Positions 1 through 11,581 of a stretch of DNA of 64,000 nt are shown piece after piece. The DNA is taken from assembly GCA_963782445.1 (NCBI GenBank), contig CAWAJM010000001.1:1860001-1924000 (forward strand), written 5' to 3'. A model generated the notes under the pieces. That model saw only the letters and a program-made list of their open reading frames with translations. It did no database searches and had not been told where the DNA came from. The translations under genes and the position numbers were made by a program. Position 1 is the first letter of the stretch. Every line of letters begins with the position of its first letter. This stretch comes from ZC4RG20 sp963782445. GTDB taxonomy: Bacteria; Pseudomonadota; Gammaproteobacteria; Steroidobacterales; Rariloculaceae.

Positions 1-645
1 GAGCTCATCGGCGAGCCGGCGGACTTGGGCGAGCGTGCCGTCCGCGACCGTGTAGGGCGCGTGCGGTGCGAACGTCGTCGAGATCAGCGGCTCGCCTTTG
101 TAGCGGTCGCGGACGGCCAGCCCCTTGCTCACGTATTCGCCCGGGCCCGTCGCCCATACGGTCGGCGCCTCGAGCACGATCATGCCGATCGCGGCCCGCA
201 TGCCTGCCTCGAGCGCCGTCTCGGCGACCGCGTCGGGGAAGAAGTACATGTCCGCGAAGCAGGTGATGCCGCCGCGCAGCATCTCGGCGATCGCGAGCCG
301 GGTGCCATCGGCGACGAACTCCGGTCCCATCCATTGCGACTCGGCCGGCCAGATGCGCTCGCGCAGCCAGCGCTCGAGGGGCAGGTCGTCGGCGAAGCCG
401 CGCAGCAGGGCCATTGCGGCATGGCAATGGGCATTGACGAGGCCGGGCAGCAGCACGTGGTCGGGCCGCTCGTGCAGCGCGTCCGGAACGAAGCGCCGCT
501 CGGCCTCGGCGCGCGGCTCGAGCGCGAGGATGCGTCCGCCGTCGACGGCCAGTGCGCAGCCGGTCTCGACGCGGATCTCGGGCTCGACGGCGATCGTCCA
601 TCGGGGACAGATCAAGGCGTCGATGCGTTGACGTGAGTTCGACAT
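1..645 (-). CDS. mtaD: 5-methylthioadenosine/S-adenosylhomocysteine deaminase family amidohydrolase (C-terminus outside window)
   Basis: Metal-dependent amidohydrolase of the TRZ/ATZ family, which deaminates methylthioadenosine or S-adenosylhomocysteine. The first 215 residues are present and the frame runs off the left edge. The start is the ATG at 643-645, giving MSNSRQRIDALICPRW. The metal-binding signature is seen as LPGLVNAHCHAAMALLRG (about residues 67-84), followed by RWLRERIWPAE, GITCFADMYFF and FAPHAPYTV, which supplies a further metal-ligand His. These motifs are typical of MtaD/TrzA proteins. In Pseudomonas an mtaD homologue lies beside gyrA, with mtnA and ubiG close by, so the position fits a methylthioadenosine/SAH salvage role. 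Substrate preference within the family cannot be settled from the fragment. Confidence 0.85.
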   Translation of the reverse strand, partial: MSNSRQRIDALICPRWTIAVEPEIRVETGCALAVDGGRILALEPRAEAERRFVPDALHERPDHVLLPGLVNAHCHAAMALLRGFADDLPLERWLRERIWPAESQWMGPEFVADGTRLAIAEMLRGGITCFADMYFFPDAVAETALEAGMRAAIGMIVLEAPTVWATGPGEYVSKGLAVRDRYKGEPLISTTFAPHAPYTVADGTLAQVRRLADEL

Positions 646-921
646 GGAGCTGGCGGTCGGTTCAGTGCCGTTTTCGGGTGCGCTTCCCGGAAATTGGCCG
701 CAAGTATACCGGCGCCCAGGTTCCGGCGCTGGGGGTCGAGGGCCCCTCTGTGATAGAATTCCCGGGATTTTTCGAGCACCTTAGGCCCGGTTGTCGGGCA
801 GCTTGGACGCCTCGACAACCGCCGCGCGCGAGGGCGCGCACGCACCTAACCTCGCGGTCTCACGAGCTCTCCTTGACGCGCGTCAACGTGGAGGCCGGCG
901 GCGTTTTTTTGAGCAAAACGA

Positions 922-3516
<2,595 letters not shown>

Positions 3517-3565
3517 GGGAGCGGGCGCCGGCAGCGCTCCCAGGGAAGGGGCCGCCACAGGACGC

Positions 3566-3637
3566 AAGGGGTCAGAGCCCTGCGTCCGCCGCGGCCCCAT
3601 TGGACATGGACGAACAAAAAAAGGGCTCTGACCCCTT
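3566..3637. repeat. Inverted repeat of the GGGGTCAGAGCCC type (REP-like element)
   Basis: A perfect 16-bp inverted repeat: AAGGGGTCAGAGCCCT at 3566-3581 and AGGGCTCTGACCCCTT at 3622-3637, with a 40-bp spacer. The left arm is itself bracketed by GACGCA (3561-3566) and TGCGTC (3581-3586), so it can also form a local hairpin. The element fills the gyrA-serC gap and ends 13 bp before the serC ATG. When read through, it encodes KKGSDPF, a peptide string that turns up as false N-terminal extensions in related genomes. Recollection of the family, not a search, links such repeats to RAYT-type mobilised palindromes. No transposase is nearby. Confidence 0.75.
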
Positions 3638-3650
3638 TTCGGTGAGCTTT

Positions 3651-4733
3651 ATGAATCGAGTCTTCAATTTCAGTGCCGGGCCGGCAATGCTGCCCGAGCC
3701 CGTGCTTCGCAAGGCCCAGGCCGAGCTGCTCGACTGGAAGGACAGCGGCATGTCGGTCATCGAGGTCAGCCACCGCGGGGCCGACTTCGTCGAGTGCGCC
3801 GCGCGCGCCGAGGCGGGACTGCGCGAGCTGCTCGCCGTCCCCGATCACTATAAGGTGCTGTTCATGGCCGGCGGGGCCACGGCACAGTTCGCGGCCGTGC
3901 CCCTCAACATCGCCCCTGAGGGCTCGACGGTCGACTACGTCGTAACGGGCAGCTGGGGCAAGAAGGCCCTGGGCGAGGCCGGCCGCTATGCCGAGGTCAA
4001 TGTCGCGGCGGACGCGAGCGCAGGCGGCTTCACGGAGATTCCGGAGCGCTCGGGCTGGAAGCTCACGCGCGATGCTGCCTACGTGCACTACACGCCGAAC
4101 GAGACGATCGTCGGCGTCGAGTTCCACTCGATTCCGGACGTCGGCGACGTGCCGCTCGTCGCGGACATGTCCTCGACGATCCTCTCCCGGCCGCTCGACG
4201 TCGGCCGCTTCGGTATCATTTATGCCGGCGCGCAGAAGAACATCGGCCCCGCGGGCCTTGCGATCGTCATCGTGCGCGAGGATCTCGTCGGCCGTGCGCG
4301 GCGCGAGACGCCCGGCGTGCTCGATTACAAGATCATGGCCGAGTCGGATTCGATGTGGAACACGCCGCCGACGTTCTCGTGGTACCTCTCCGGCCTCGTC
4401 TTCGACTGGATCAAGGAACAAGGCGGGCTCCCGGCCATGGCCGAGCGTAACCGCCGCAAGGCCGAGAAGCTCTATGCGGCCATCGACGGCTCGGAGTTCT
4501 ACACGAACCGCGTGCGCCTGGATTGCCGTTCGCGGATGAACGTGCCGTTCACGCTCGCCGATTCCGCCCTCGACAAGGCTTTCCTCGAGGAATCGAAGGC
4601 CGCCGGCCTCACGAATCTCAAGGGCCATCGTCTCGTGGGCGGCATGCGCGCGAGCATTTACAACGCCATGCCGGAGGAAGGCGTCGATGCGCTCATCGCC
4701 TTCATGCGGGACTTCGAGTCACGGAGGGCTTGA
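3651..4733 (+). CDS. serC: Phosphoserine aminotransferase
   Basis: PLP enzyme converting 3-phosphohydroxypyruvate to phosphoserine, and also acting in pyridoxal phosphate synthesis. 360 aa, the usual length. It begins MNRVFNFSAGPAMLPEPVL, the canonical SerC N-terminus. The motifs HRGADFVE, GGATAQFAAVPLN and the PLP-lysine loop YAGAQKNIGPAG (Lys196) are present. An alternative ATG at 3606 would run through the inverted repeat and add MDEQKKGSDPFSVSF; the family N-terminus argues against it. The ribosome site before 3651 is poor (GGTGAG), so expression may depend on the repeat's structure or on readthrough from gyrA. serA follows 4 bp downstream, so the two serine-pathway genes are co-transcribed. 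Confidence 0.96.
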   Translation: MNRVFNFSAGPAMLPEPVLRKAQAELLDWKDSGMSVIEVSHRGADFVECAARAEAGLRELLAVPDHYKVLFMAGGATAQFAAVPLNIAPEGSTVDYVVTGSWGKKALGEAGRYAEVNVAADASAGGFTEIPERSGWKLTRDAAYVHYTPNETIVGVEFHSIPDVGDVPLVADMSSTILSRPLDVGRFGIIYAGAQKNIGPAGLAIVIVREDLVGRARRETPGVLDYKIMAESDSMWNTPPTFSWYLSGLVFDWIKEQGGLPAMAERNRRKAEKLYAAIDGSEFYTNRVRLDCRSRMNVPFTLADSALDKAFLEESKAAGLTNLKGHRLVGGMRASIYNAMPEEGVDALIAFMRDFESRRA

Positions 4734-4737
4734 GTCG

Positions 4738-5919
4738 ATGTCTTACAAAGTACAAACCCTGAACAACATCGCCGTCTCAGGCCTGCGCCGGCTGCCGCGT
4801 GACCGCTACGAGATCGCTTCGGACATCGCGCGTCCGGACGCGATTCTCGTGCGCTCGCACAACATGCACGAGATGGAGATCCCGGCGACCGTGCTGGCCG
4901 TCGGCCGCGCCGGGGCCGGCGTCAATAACATTCCGGTCGCGGACCTCAGCCGCCGCGGCGTGCCGGTCTTCAATGCGCCGGGCGCGAATGCGAATGCCGT
5001 CAAGGAGCTCGTGCTGGCGAGCCTGTTTCTGTCCGCACGTAACGTCGTCGAGGCCTGGGACTACGTGCGCCACCTCGAGGGCACCGACGAGGAGCTGCAC
5101 AAGGCCGTCGAGGCCGGCAAGAAGCAGTTCGTCGGCTATGAGCTGCCGAGCAAGACGCTGGGCGTCATCGGTCTCGGTGCCATCGGCGTGCAGGTCGCTA
5201 ACGCCGCGCTGGCGCTCGGCATGCGCGTCATCGGCTACGATCCGAAGATCACGGTCCGGCGGGCCTGGCAGATGTCTTCGGGCGTCGAGCAGGCCGTGAA
5301 TCTCGACGACCTGTGCAGCCGCGCGAACATGATTACCGTGCACGTTCCGCTCAACGACGAGACCCGCGGCCTCATCGACACGAAGCGTATCAAGCTCATG
5401 CCGCGCGGCAGCGTGCTGATGAACTTCGCGCGCGACGGCGTCGTCGACGTGCCGGCGACCATCGACGCGCTCGGCAGCGGGCAGCTGCGCCACTTCGTCA
5501 CGGATTTCCCGACCAATGCCATCAAGGACCATCCGAAGGCGATCTGCCTGCCGCATCTCGGCGCCTCGACGGGCGAGGCCGAGGAGAACTGCGCGATCAT
5601 GGTGGCCGAGAACCTCAGGGACTTTCTGGAAAACGGCAACATTCACAGCTCCGTCAACTTCCCCGAAGCCAATCTGAGCCGCGACAGACCCTACCGCATC
5701 GCGATTCCGCATGCGAACGTGCCGAACATGGTCGCGCAGATTCTGGCGGCCGTCGCGAGCGAGGATATCAACATCAACGATATGCTGAACGTCTCGCGCG
5801 GCGAGCTCGCCTATACGGTCGTCGACCTCGACGGCCCCGCGAGCGACGGCGTCATGAAGCGCATCCGCGAGATCAAGGGCATTCTTTCGGCACGCATCGT
5901 GCCGGAGCCCGACGCCTGA
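4738..5919 (+). CDS. serA: D-3-phosphoglycerate dehydrogenase (ACT-domain form)
   Basis: NAD-dependent first step of serine synthesis. 393 aa. The ATG at 4738 is preceded by GGAGG, whereas the longer frame from 4687 would overlap serC. Domains: split substrate-binding domain (about 1-90 and 280-310), Rossmann domain (91-280) with GLGAIG at 145-150, and a C-terminal ACT domain (about 320-393) for serine feedback. Arg232 (NFARDG) and His273 (LPHLGAST) match the catalytic Arg and His of the family. The position of the catalytic Glu in E. coli (FPTEP) reads FPTN here (Asn260), placing it in the shorter 3-phosphoglycerate dehydrogenase subfamily. Lying between serC and pheA it links serine and aromatic synthesis in one operon. 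Confidence 0.92.
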   Translation: MSYKVQTLNNIAVSGLRRLPRDRYEIASDIARPDAILVRSHNMHEMEIPATVLAVGRAGAGVNNIPVADLSRRGVPVFNAPGANANAVKELVLASLFLSARNVVEAWDYVRHLEGTDEELHKAVEAGKKQFVGYELPSKTLGVIGLGAIGVQVANAALALGMRVIGYDPKITVRRAWQMSSGVEQAVNLDDLCSRANMITVHVPLNDETRGLIDTKRIKLMPRGSVLMNFARDGVVDVPATIDALGSGQLRHFVTDFPTNAIKDHPKAICLPHLGASTGEAEENCAIMVAENLRDFLENGNIHSSVNFPEANLSRDRPYRIAIPHANVPNMVAQILAAVASEDININDMLNVSRGELAYTVVDLDGPASDGVMKRIREIKGILSARIVPEPDA

Positions 5920-5946
5920 GGCCATGAACGAGGGAGGCGCACAGCC

Positions 5947-7053
5947 ATGAGCGAGAAGCCGGATCAGGGCGGTGCGCCTACCCTCGAGTCGCTGCGCGAG
6001 CGCATCGACGCGATCGACGCCGAGATTCAGGCGCTGATCGCCGAACGCGCGCGCCGCGCGCAGGAGATCGGGACCATCAAGGGTCTGTCTTCAACGGCCG
6101 AGTTCTACCGGCCCGAGCGCGAGGCGCAGGTGCTGCGGCGCGTCGTCGAGCGCAACAAGGGGCCGCTGCGCGATGAGGAGATGGTGCGGCTGTTCCGTGA
6201 GCTCATGTCCGCCTGCCTGGCGCAGGAGGAACCGCTCAAGGTGGCTTATCTGGGGCCCGAGGGCACGTTTACTCAGTCCGCGGTCTTCAAGCATTTCGGC
6301 CATTCCGTGCGCTCGCTCTCGATGCCGACCATCGACGAGATTTTCCACGAGGTCGAGTCGGGCCTCGCGGACTTCGGCGTCGCGCCCGTCGAGAACTCGA
6401 CCGAAGGCAGCGTCAACCACACGCTCGATATGTTCCTGACCTCGCCGCTCAAGATCTGCGGCGAGGTCGAGATGCGGATTCACCAGCATCTCATGGGCCG
6501 CATGAAGGAGATCGGTCAGATCCGGCGCGTATGCTCGCATTCGCAGTCGTTCGCGCAGTGCCGCAGCTGGCTGGCTCAGTATTTGCCGGAGGCGGAGAAG
6601 ATCGTGGTCTCGAGCAATGCCGAGGCCGCGCGACGGGCGCGGGACGAGGACGGCACCGCGGCGCTCGCGGGCGAGGCCGCGGCCGACGTGTACGATCTCG
6701 ATATCCTGTTCAGCAACGTCGAGGACGAGGCGGACAATACGACGCGGTTCCTCGTCATCGGCCGCAAGCTGCTCGCGCCGAGCGGCGACGACAAGACCTC
6801 GGTCCTCGTCTCCGCCACGGGCACGCAGGGCCCGGGGGTGCTCCTGCACCTGCTCGATCCGCTCGCGCGCCACGGCATCAACATGACCCGCATCGAGTCG
6901 CGGCCCTCGCGGCGGAAGAAGTGGGACTACGTCTTCTTCGTCGACGTGGATGGCCACGCAGGCGATCCCGTCATGCAGCAGGCGCTGGCGGAAGTCGAGC
7001 GCCAGGCGAGCCTGTTCCGGGTCCTCGGGGCCTATCCGAGGGCCGTGCTGTGA
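5947..7053 (+). CDS. pheA: Bifunctional chorismate mutase/prephenate dehydratase (P-protein)
   Basis: Makes prephenate and then phenylpyruvate, committing chorismate to phenylalanine. 368 aa. AroQ-type chorismate mutase helices occupy about residues 13-95 (LRERIDAIDAEIQALIAERARRAQEIG). Prephenate dehydratase covers about 98-275, with AYLGPEGTFTQSA, the catalytic-site stretch VENSTEGSVNHTLD and DNTTRFLVIG. A C-terminal ACT domain (about 285-365) carries the ESRPSRRKKWDY regulatory motif, so phenylalanine feedback is expected. The GAGGG ribosome site lies just before the ATG. Its stop overlaps the aroA GTG start by 4 nt (GTGA), indicating translational coupling. Confidence 0.97.
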   Translation: MSEKPDQGGAPTLESLRERIDAIDAEIQALIAERARRAQEIGTIKGLSSTAEFYRPEREAQVLRRVVERNKGPLRDEEMVRLFRELMSACLAQEEPLKVAYLGPEGTFTQSAVFKHFGHSVRSLSMPTIDEIFHEVESGLADFGVAPVENSTEGSVNHTLDMFLTSPLKICGEVEMRIHQHLMGRMKEIGQIRRVCSHSQSFAQCRSWLAQYLPEAEKIVVSSNAEAARRARDEDGTAALAGEAAADVYDLDILFSNVEDEADNTTRFLVIGRKLLAPSGDDKTSVLVSATGTQGPGVLLHLLDPLARHGINMTRIESRPSRRKKWDYVFFVDVDGHAGDPVMQQALAEVERQASLFRVLGAYPRAVL

Positions 7054-8403
7054 ACGCCGGCTCGCCGAGCAGCAGCCCCGGCGGCGGAGGCGCGCGGCAT
7101 TTCGTGGCGCGCCCCGTCGAGCGCATCGGCGGCGTCATCGCCGTCCCGGGCGATAAATCCATTTCCCACCGTTCCCTGATGCTCGGCGCTATCGCGGAGG
7201 GGCCCACGGTCGTGCGCGGATTCCTGAGCGGAGAGGACTGCACCGCGACGTGGCAAGCGCTCGAGGCGCTCGGCGTGCCGATCCGCGCAGACGGAGACGG
7301 TACGCTGCACGTCGAAGGCGTTGGGCCCCGCGGCCTCCAGCCGCCTGCGCGGCCGCTCGACCTCGGCAACTCCGGTACGGGCATCCGGCTCATGACGGGG
7401 CTGCTCGCGGGGCAGTCCTTCGACGTGGAGCTCACGGGCGACGCCTCGCTGCGCAGCCGGCCCATGGAGCGCATTGCGGCGCCGCTGCGTGCCATGGGCG
7501 CGCGCGTCGAGACGCTCGACGGCAAGGCGCCGATCCGCATCGGCGGCGGCGCTCGCCTCAAGGGCATCGACTATGCGCTGCCGGTCGCGAGCGCGCAGAT
7601 CAAGTCCGCGCTGCTGCTCGCGGGCCTCGGCGCCGACGGCACGACAGTCGTGCGCTCGCCGGGCCCGAGCCGCGATCACACCGAGCGCATGCTGCGCACG
7701 CTGGGCGCCCGCCTCGAGATCGCCGCCGACGGCCTCACCGTCGCGCTCGAGGGTCCCCAGACGCTCCGCGGCGCCCCGATCGAACGTCCCGGGCGACTTC
7801 TCGTCGGCCGCCTTCTTCCTCGTCGCCGGCTGCCTAGGCGCCGCCGACGGCCTGCTCATCGAGAACGTCGGCGTGAATCCGACGCGTACGGGGCTGTTGA
7901 CGATCCTCGAAGCCATGGGGGCGCGGATCGAGCTGCGCAACCCGCGCAGCGCCGGCGCGGAACCCATCGCCGACCTGCATGTCCAACTTTCGGATTTGAA
8001 GGGCATCGACGTTCCGCCCGACCTAGTCCCGCTCGCTATCGACGAATTCCCGGTGCTGTTCATCGCGGCCGCCGCCGCCCGTGGGCCCACGATTGTCCGC
8101 GAGGCCGGCGAGCTGCGCCACAAGGAGAGCGACCGGATCGCCGTTATGGCGGCGGGTCTCGATGCGCTCGGCGTTGGCGTCCAGGAGCGCGCCGACGGCC
8201 TCATCATCGAGGGCGGGCGGCTCGCCGGCGGCACGGTCGACAGCCTCGGCGACCATCGGGTCGCCATGGCGTTCGCCGTCGCGAGCCTGGTCAGCGACGG
8301 CCCCATCGAAATCCGGAATACCGCGCAGGTCGCAACTTCGTTTCCGGAGTTCACGCGCACGGCTGCCGCCGTGGGCCTCGAGGTCGAAGAGCGGGCGGGC
8401 TGA
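7050..8403 (+). pseudogene. aroA: 5-enolpyruvylshikimate-3-phosphate synthase, frameshifted as read
   Basis: EPSP synthase, sixth step of the shikimate pathway. The two halves are in different frames. From the GTG at 7050 come the substrate motifs PGDKSISHRSLMLGA, LGNSGTGIRLM and RSRPM. The second half gives DFSSAAFFLVAG, RHKESDRIAVMA and GDHRVAMAFAVA, ending at the TGA at 8401-8403. The frame slips once at GAACGTC (7782-7788). Deleting one base restores I-D-V-P-G-D-F-S-S-A-A-F, exactly the family sequence, and the total span is one base more than a multiple of three. All catalytic segments are otherwise intact and the pathway is normally essential, so a sequencing or assembly error, or a very recent mutation, is more likely than a decayed gene. 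Operon position between pheA and cmk is the usual one. Confidence 0.9.
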
Positions 8404-8404
8404 G

Positions 8405-9118
8405 TTGGCTTCCGAGAGGGCCCCGGTTCTCGCCATCGACGGCCCGAGCGGTGCCGGCAAGGGGACCGTGAGCCGGGCGCTCGCGAAGCGCCTCGGCTGG
8501 CGCCTGCTCGACAGCGGCGCGCTCTACCGGGTCGTCGGTCTGGCGGCCCGGCTCGAGGGCATCGACCTGGCCGACGCGGCGCGGCTCGCCGAGCTCGCGG
8601 AGCGGCTCGATGTCACATTCCGCGAGGCCGACGGCGAGGCGCGCGTGCTGCTGGGCGGCCGCGACGTGACGGCGGATCTCAGAACCGAGGCCTCCGGCGA
8701 GGCGGCGTCCCGCGTGGCCGCGCTACCGGCCGTGCGCACGGCGCTGCTCGCGCGTCAGCGGGCATTCGCCGGGCCTCCGGGGCTCGTCGCCGACGGCCGC
8801 GACATGGGTACCGTGGTGTTCCCGGACGCGCCGCTCAAGGTGTTTCTCTCGGCTACCGCCGAGGAGAGGGCCCTGCGGCGCCATAAGCAGTTGAAAAAAA
8901 AGGGGATTGATGTTAGCCTGCGCGACCTTTCCCGGGAAATTGCGCAGCGGGATCAGCGCGACGCGAGCAGGCCCGTCGCGCCGCTGGTTCCGGCCGGCGA
9001 CGCGCGGGTCATAGACTCGACGCGCATGAGTCCGGAAGAGGTGGCGGACCGCATCTTGAAATGGCTTCAAGAAGCGGGTGTCATGTCGAGTCAGGGTAAA
9101 CGTAATGTGCCGGAGTAG
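8405..9118 (+). CDS. cmk: Cytidylate kinase
   Basis: Phosphorylates CMP and dCMP using ATP. The best start is TTG at 8405, one base after the aroA stop, giving MASERAPVLAIDGPSGAGKGT with the P-loop at about residues 14-22. 237 aa, the usual size. CMP-binding and LID elements are visible: LDSGALYR, VADGRDMGTVVFPDA, RRHKQLKKKG and RDQRDASRPVAPLVPAGDA with the conserved Arg and Asp residues. No ATG lies between the aroA stop and the P-loop, which supports the non-ATG start. The aroA-cmk-rpsA order is conserved in Gammaproteobacteria. Confidence 0.95.
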   Translation: MASERAPVLAIDGPSGAGKGTVSRALAKRLGWRLLDSGALYRVVGLAARLEGIDLADAARLAELAERLDVTFREADGEARVLLGGRDVTADLRTEASGEAASRVAALPAVRTALLARQRAFAGPPGLVADGRDMGTVVFPDAPLKVFLSATAEERALRRHKQLKKKGIDVSLRDLSREIAQRDQRDASRPVAPLVPAGDARVIDSTRMSPEEVADRILKWLQEAGVMSSQGKRNVPE

Positions 9119-9191
9119 GAATGCCGGCATGTGTCATCAATTGGACCGTCCGAGCAGGACGACGCTCGGGCGTTGAGGTTGCAACATCCAC

Positions 9192-10868
9192 ATGAGTGAA
9201 TCCTTCGCAGAATTACTTGAACAGAGCCTGGCCCATCAACAGATGAAGCCCGGTGCGCTGCTGACCGGTACGGTCATCGACGCGAACAGCAACGTCGTAA
9301 TCGTCAATGCGGGCCTGAAATCGGAAGCGGTGATTCCCGCGAGCCAGTTTCTCAACGAGAAGGGCGAGCTGGAGGTGCAGGTCGGCGACGAAGTCGAGGT
9401 GGCCCTCGATACGATGGAGGACGGCTTCGGCGAGACGCGACTGTCTCGGGAGAAAGCGAAGCGCATGCGCACCTGGACGCGTCTCGAGGACGCGTTCGAG
9501 CACAGCAAGGTCGTGCAGGGCATGATCAGCGGCCGCGTGCGCGGCGGCTTCACAGTCGACATTGATCTCGTGCGCGCGTTCCTTCCCGGGTCCCTCGTCG
9601 ACGTACGGCCGGTCCGCGATCCCGTCGCGCTCGAGGGGCAGTTGCTCGAGTTCAAGGTCATCAAGCTCGACCAGAAGCGCAACAACGTGGTCGTTTCCCG
9701 GCGCGCCGTCGTCGAGGAGGAGTACAGCGCCGAACGCGAGCACCTGCTCAAGAATCTCGAGGAAGGGGCGGTGCTCAAGGGCATCGTCAAGAACCTTACG
9801 GATTACGGCGCATTCGTCGATCTCGGCGGCATCGACGGCCTGCTGCACATTACGGACATGGCGTGGAAGCGCGTCAAGCATCCCTCGGAAGTCGTGCACG
9901 TCGGCCAGGAGCTCGAGGTCAAGGTCCTGAAGTTCGATCGCGAACGCAACCGCGTCTCGCTGGGTCTCAAGCAGCTCGGCGCCGATCCCTGGGAGGACCT
10001 GGCTCGGCGTTATCCGCCCGGCACGCGGCTCTTCGGTAAGGTCACGAACATTGCCGACTACGGCTGCTTCGTGGAAATCGAGGAGGGCGTCGAGGGTCTC
10101 GTCCACGTGTCCGAGATGGACTGGACGAACAAGAACGTCAACCCGCACAAGGTCGTGCAGATCGGCGACGAGGTCGAGGTCATGGTCCTCGACATCGACG
10201 AAGAGCGCCGGCGTATCTCGCTCGGGCTCAAGCAGTGCAAGCCGAATCCCTGGGCGGAGTTCGCAGAGAACTACAACAAGGGCGATCGGGTCTCCGGCCA
10301 GATCAAGTCGATTACGGACTTCGGCGTGTTCATCGGCCTGCCGGGCGGCATCGACGGTCTCGTGCACCTCTCGGACCTTTCGTGGGACGTGCCCGGTGAG
10401 GAAGCCGTGCGCAACTACAAGAAAGGCGAGGAGCTCGAGGCGACCGTACTTGCCATCGATCCGGAGCGCGAGCGCATCTCGCTCGGCGTCAAGCAGCTCG
10501 ACAAAGACCCGATGTCGCAGTTCCTCGGTGATTTCCCGAAGGGCAGCATCGTCAAGGGCACGGTGCAGGAGGTCGATGCCAAGGGCGCCACGATCGCGCT
10601 CGAGGCCGGCATGACCGGCTACTTGCGCGCATCGGAAATCTCGCGCGACCGCGTCGAGGACGCCCGCATGGCGCTCAAGGTCGGTGACGAGGTCGAGGCC
10701 AAGTTTACGGGCATGGACCGTAAGAACCGCGTGCTGTCGTTGTCGATCAAGGCGAAGGAAGCGCACGAAGAGGCGCAGGCCGTGCAGAACTACAAGTCCG
10801 ATGCCGGCAGGCCTTCGAGCGGTACGACGCTGGGCGATCTGCTCAAGGAGCAGATGTCCTCGGACTGA
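9192..10868 (+). CDS. rpsA: 30S ribosomal protein S1
   Basis: Binds mRNA leaders on the 30S subunit and aids initiation on weakly structured or SD-poor messages. 558 aa, full length for the six-S1-domain form. The repeats are recognisable by their VKGIVKNLTDYGAFVDLGG-like strands, approximately at residues 18-87, 105-170, 190-260, 275-347, 362-434 and 449-518. The first two (ribosome-binding) domains are the most divergent, as expected. The ATG at 9192 is preceded by GAGG at an unusually long spacing, which is typical of autoregulated rpsA leaders. ihfB follows 54 bp downstream. Confidence 0.98.
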   Translation: MSESFAELLEQSLAHQQMKPGALLTGTVIDANSNVVIVNAGLKSEAVIPASQFLNEKGELEVQVGDEVEVALDTMEDGFGETRLSREKAKRMRTWTRLEDAFEHSKVVQGMISGRVRGGFTVDIDLVRAFLPGSLVDVRPVRDPVALEGQLLEFKVIKLDQKRNNVVVSRRAVVEEEYSAEREHLLKNLEEGAVLKGIVKNLTDYGAFVDLGGIDGLLHITDMAWKRVKHPSEVVHVGQELEVKVLKFDRERNRVSLGLKQLGADPWEDLARRYPPGTRLFGKVTNIADYGCFVEIEEGVEGLVHVSEMDWTNKNVNPHKVVQIGDEVEVMVLDIDEERRRISLGLKQCKPNPWAEFAENYNKGDRVSGQIKSITDFGVFIGLPGGIDGLVHLSDLSWDVPGEEAVRNYKKGEELEATVLAIDPERERISLGVKQLDKDPMSQFLGDFPKGSIVKGTVQEVDAKGATIALEAGMTGYLRASEISRDRVEDARMALKVGDEVEAKFTGMDRKNRVLSLSIKAKEAHEEAQAVQNYKSDAGRPSSGTTLGDLLKEQMSSD

Positions 10869-10922
10869 GTCGTTCGACATCCTAGTTGGGGTTTGCCGGG
10901 GCCTGGGAGGGAAGGTCTATTC

Positions 10923-11225
10923 ATGACAAAGTCCGAGTTGATCGAGTCCATCGCACGGGACCAGAAGCACCTTCCCGCGAAGGATGTCGAGCTCGCCGTC
11001 AAGCATATCCTCGAGCTCATGAGCGAGGCGTTGGCGAGCGGCGAGCGCATCGAGATCCGAGGCTTCGGCAGCTTTTCACTGCATTACCGGCCACCGCGAA
11101 TGGGGCGGAATCCGAAGACGGGCGATGCCGTCGCGTTGGCCGGTAAGTACGTGCCGCACTTCAAGCCCGGCAAGGATCTTCGGGAGCGCGTTAACGAGTC
11201 GCGCGACATGCCTGTGCGCAGCTGA
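10923..11225 (+). CDS. ihfB: Integration host factor subunit beta
   Basis: HU-fold DNA-bending protein that pairs with IHF-alpha. 100 aa from the ATG at 10923, which follows a GGGAGGGAAGG ribosome site. An upstream frame extension (from 10893) is not needed. Features: MTKSELIESIARDQKHLPAKDVELAVKHIL dimer helices, IEIRGFGSFSL beta strands, and the DNA-intercalating arm RPPRMGRNPKTGDAV with the conserved Pro. The C-terminus HFKPGKDLRERVN is canonical. The position directly after rpsA is the standard one. Confidence 0.97.
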   Translation: MTKSELIESIARDQKHLPAKDVELAVKHILELMSEALASGERIEIRGFGSFSLHYRPPRMGRNPKTGDAVALAGKYVPHFKPGKDLRERVNESRDMPVRS

Positions 11226-11272
11226 CGGCGAGCCGGCGGCCGCAGCTCGGTCGGCAGCGGCCGGGAGGAGAG

Positions 11273-11581
11273 GTGGTAAGTACGGTGCGCGGCGTCCTGC
11301 TGGTCCTGGCGCTGGCCGCCGTCGTCGCGGCGGTCGTCGTCTTTACGTACGGCAATCCCGGCACGATGAGTCTCGACGTCGGCGTCGCCCGGCTCGAGCA
11401 TGTGCCGATCGGCACGGCCTTTGCCGCGGCTTTCGGGCTCGGCTGGGCCGTGGGCCTTATTTCGGCCGTCGCGGCGATGCTGGCCGGGTCCAACGAACGC
11501 CGGCGCCTGCGGCGCAGCCTGCGGCGCGCCGAGGCCGAGGTTCGTACCCTACGCAACCTGCCCCTGCAAGATGCCGACTGA
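11273..11581 (+). CDS. lapA: LapA family inner-membrane protein
   Basis: 102 aa small membrane protein of the LapA/YciS family, a partner of LapB in control of lipopolysaccharide assembly. It starts at GTG 11273 six bases after GGAGGAG. Two hydrophobic helices are visible (about residues 6-25 and 45-68), separated by the periplasmic YGNPGTMSLDVGVARLEHVPIG loop, followed by a basic coiled-coil tail (RRRLRRSLRRAEAEV). Its last 11 bases overlap the start of lapB, so the two are translationally coupled. Confidence 0.85.
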   Translation: MVSTVRGVLLVLALAAVVAAVVVFTYGNPGTMSLDVGVARLEHVPIGTAFAAAFGLGWAVGLISAVAAMLAGSNERRRLRRSLRRAEAEVRTLRNLPLQDAD

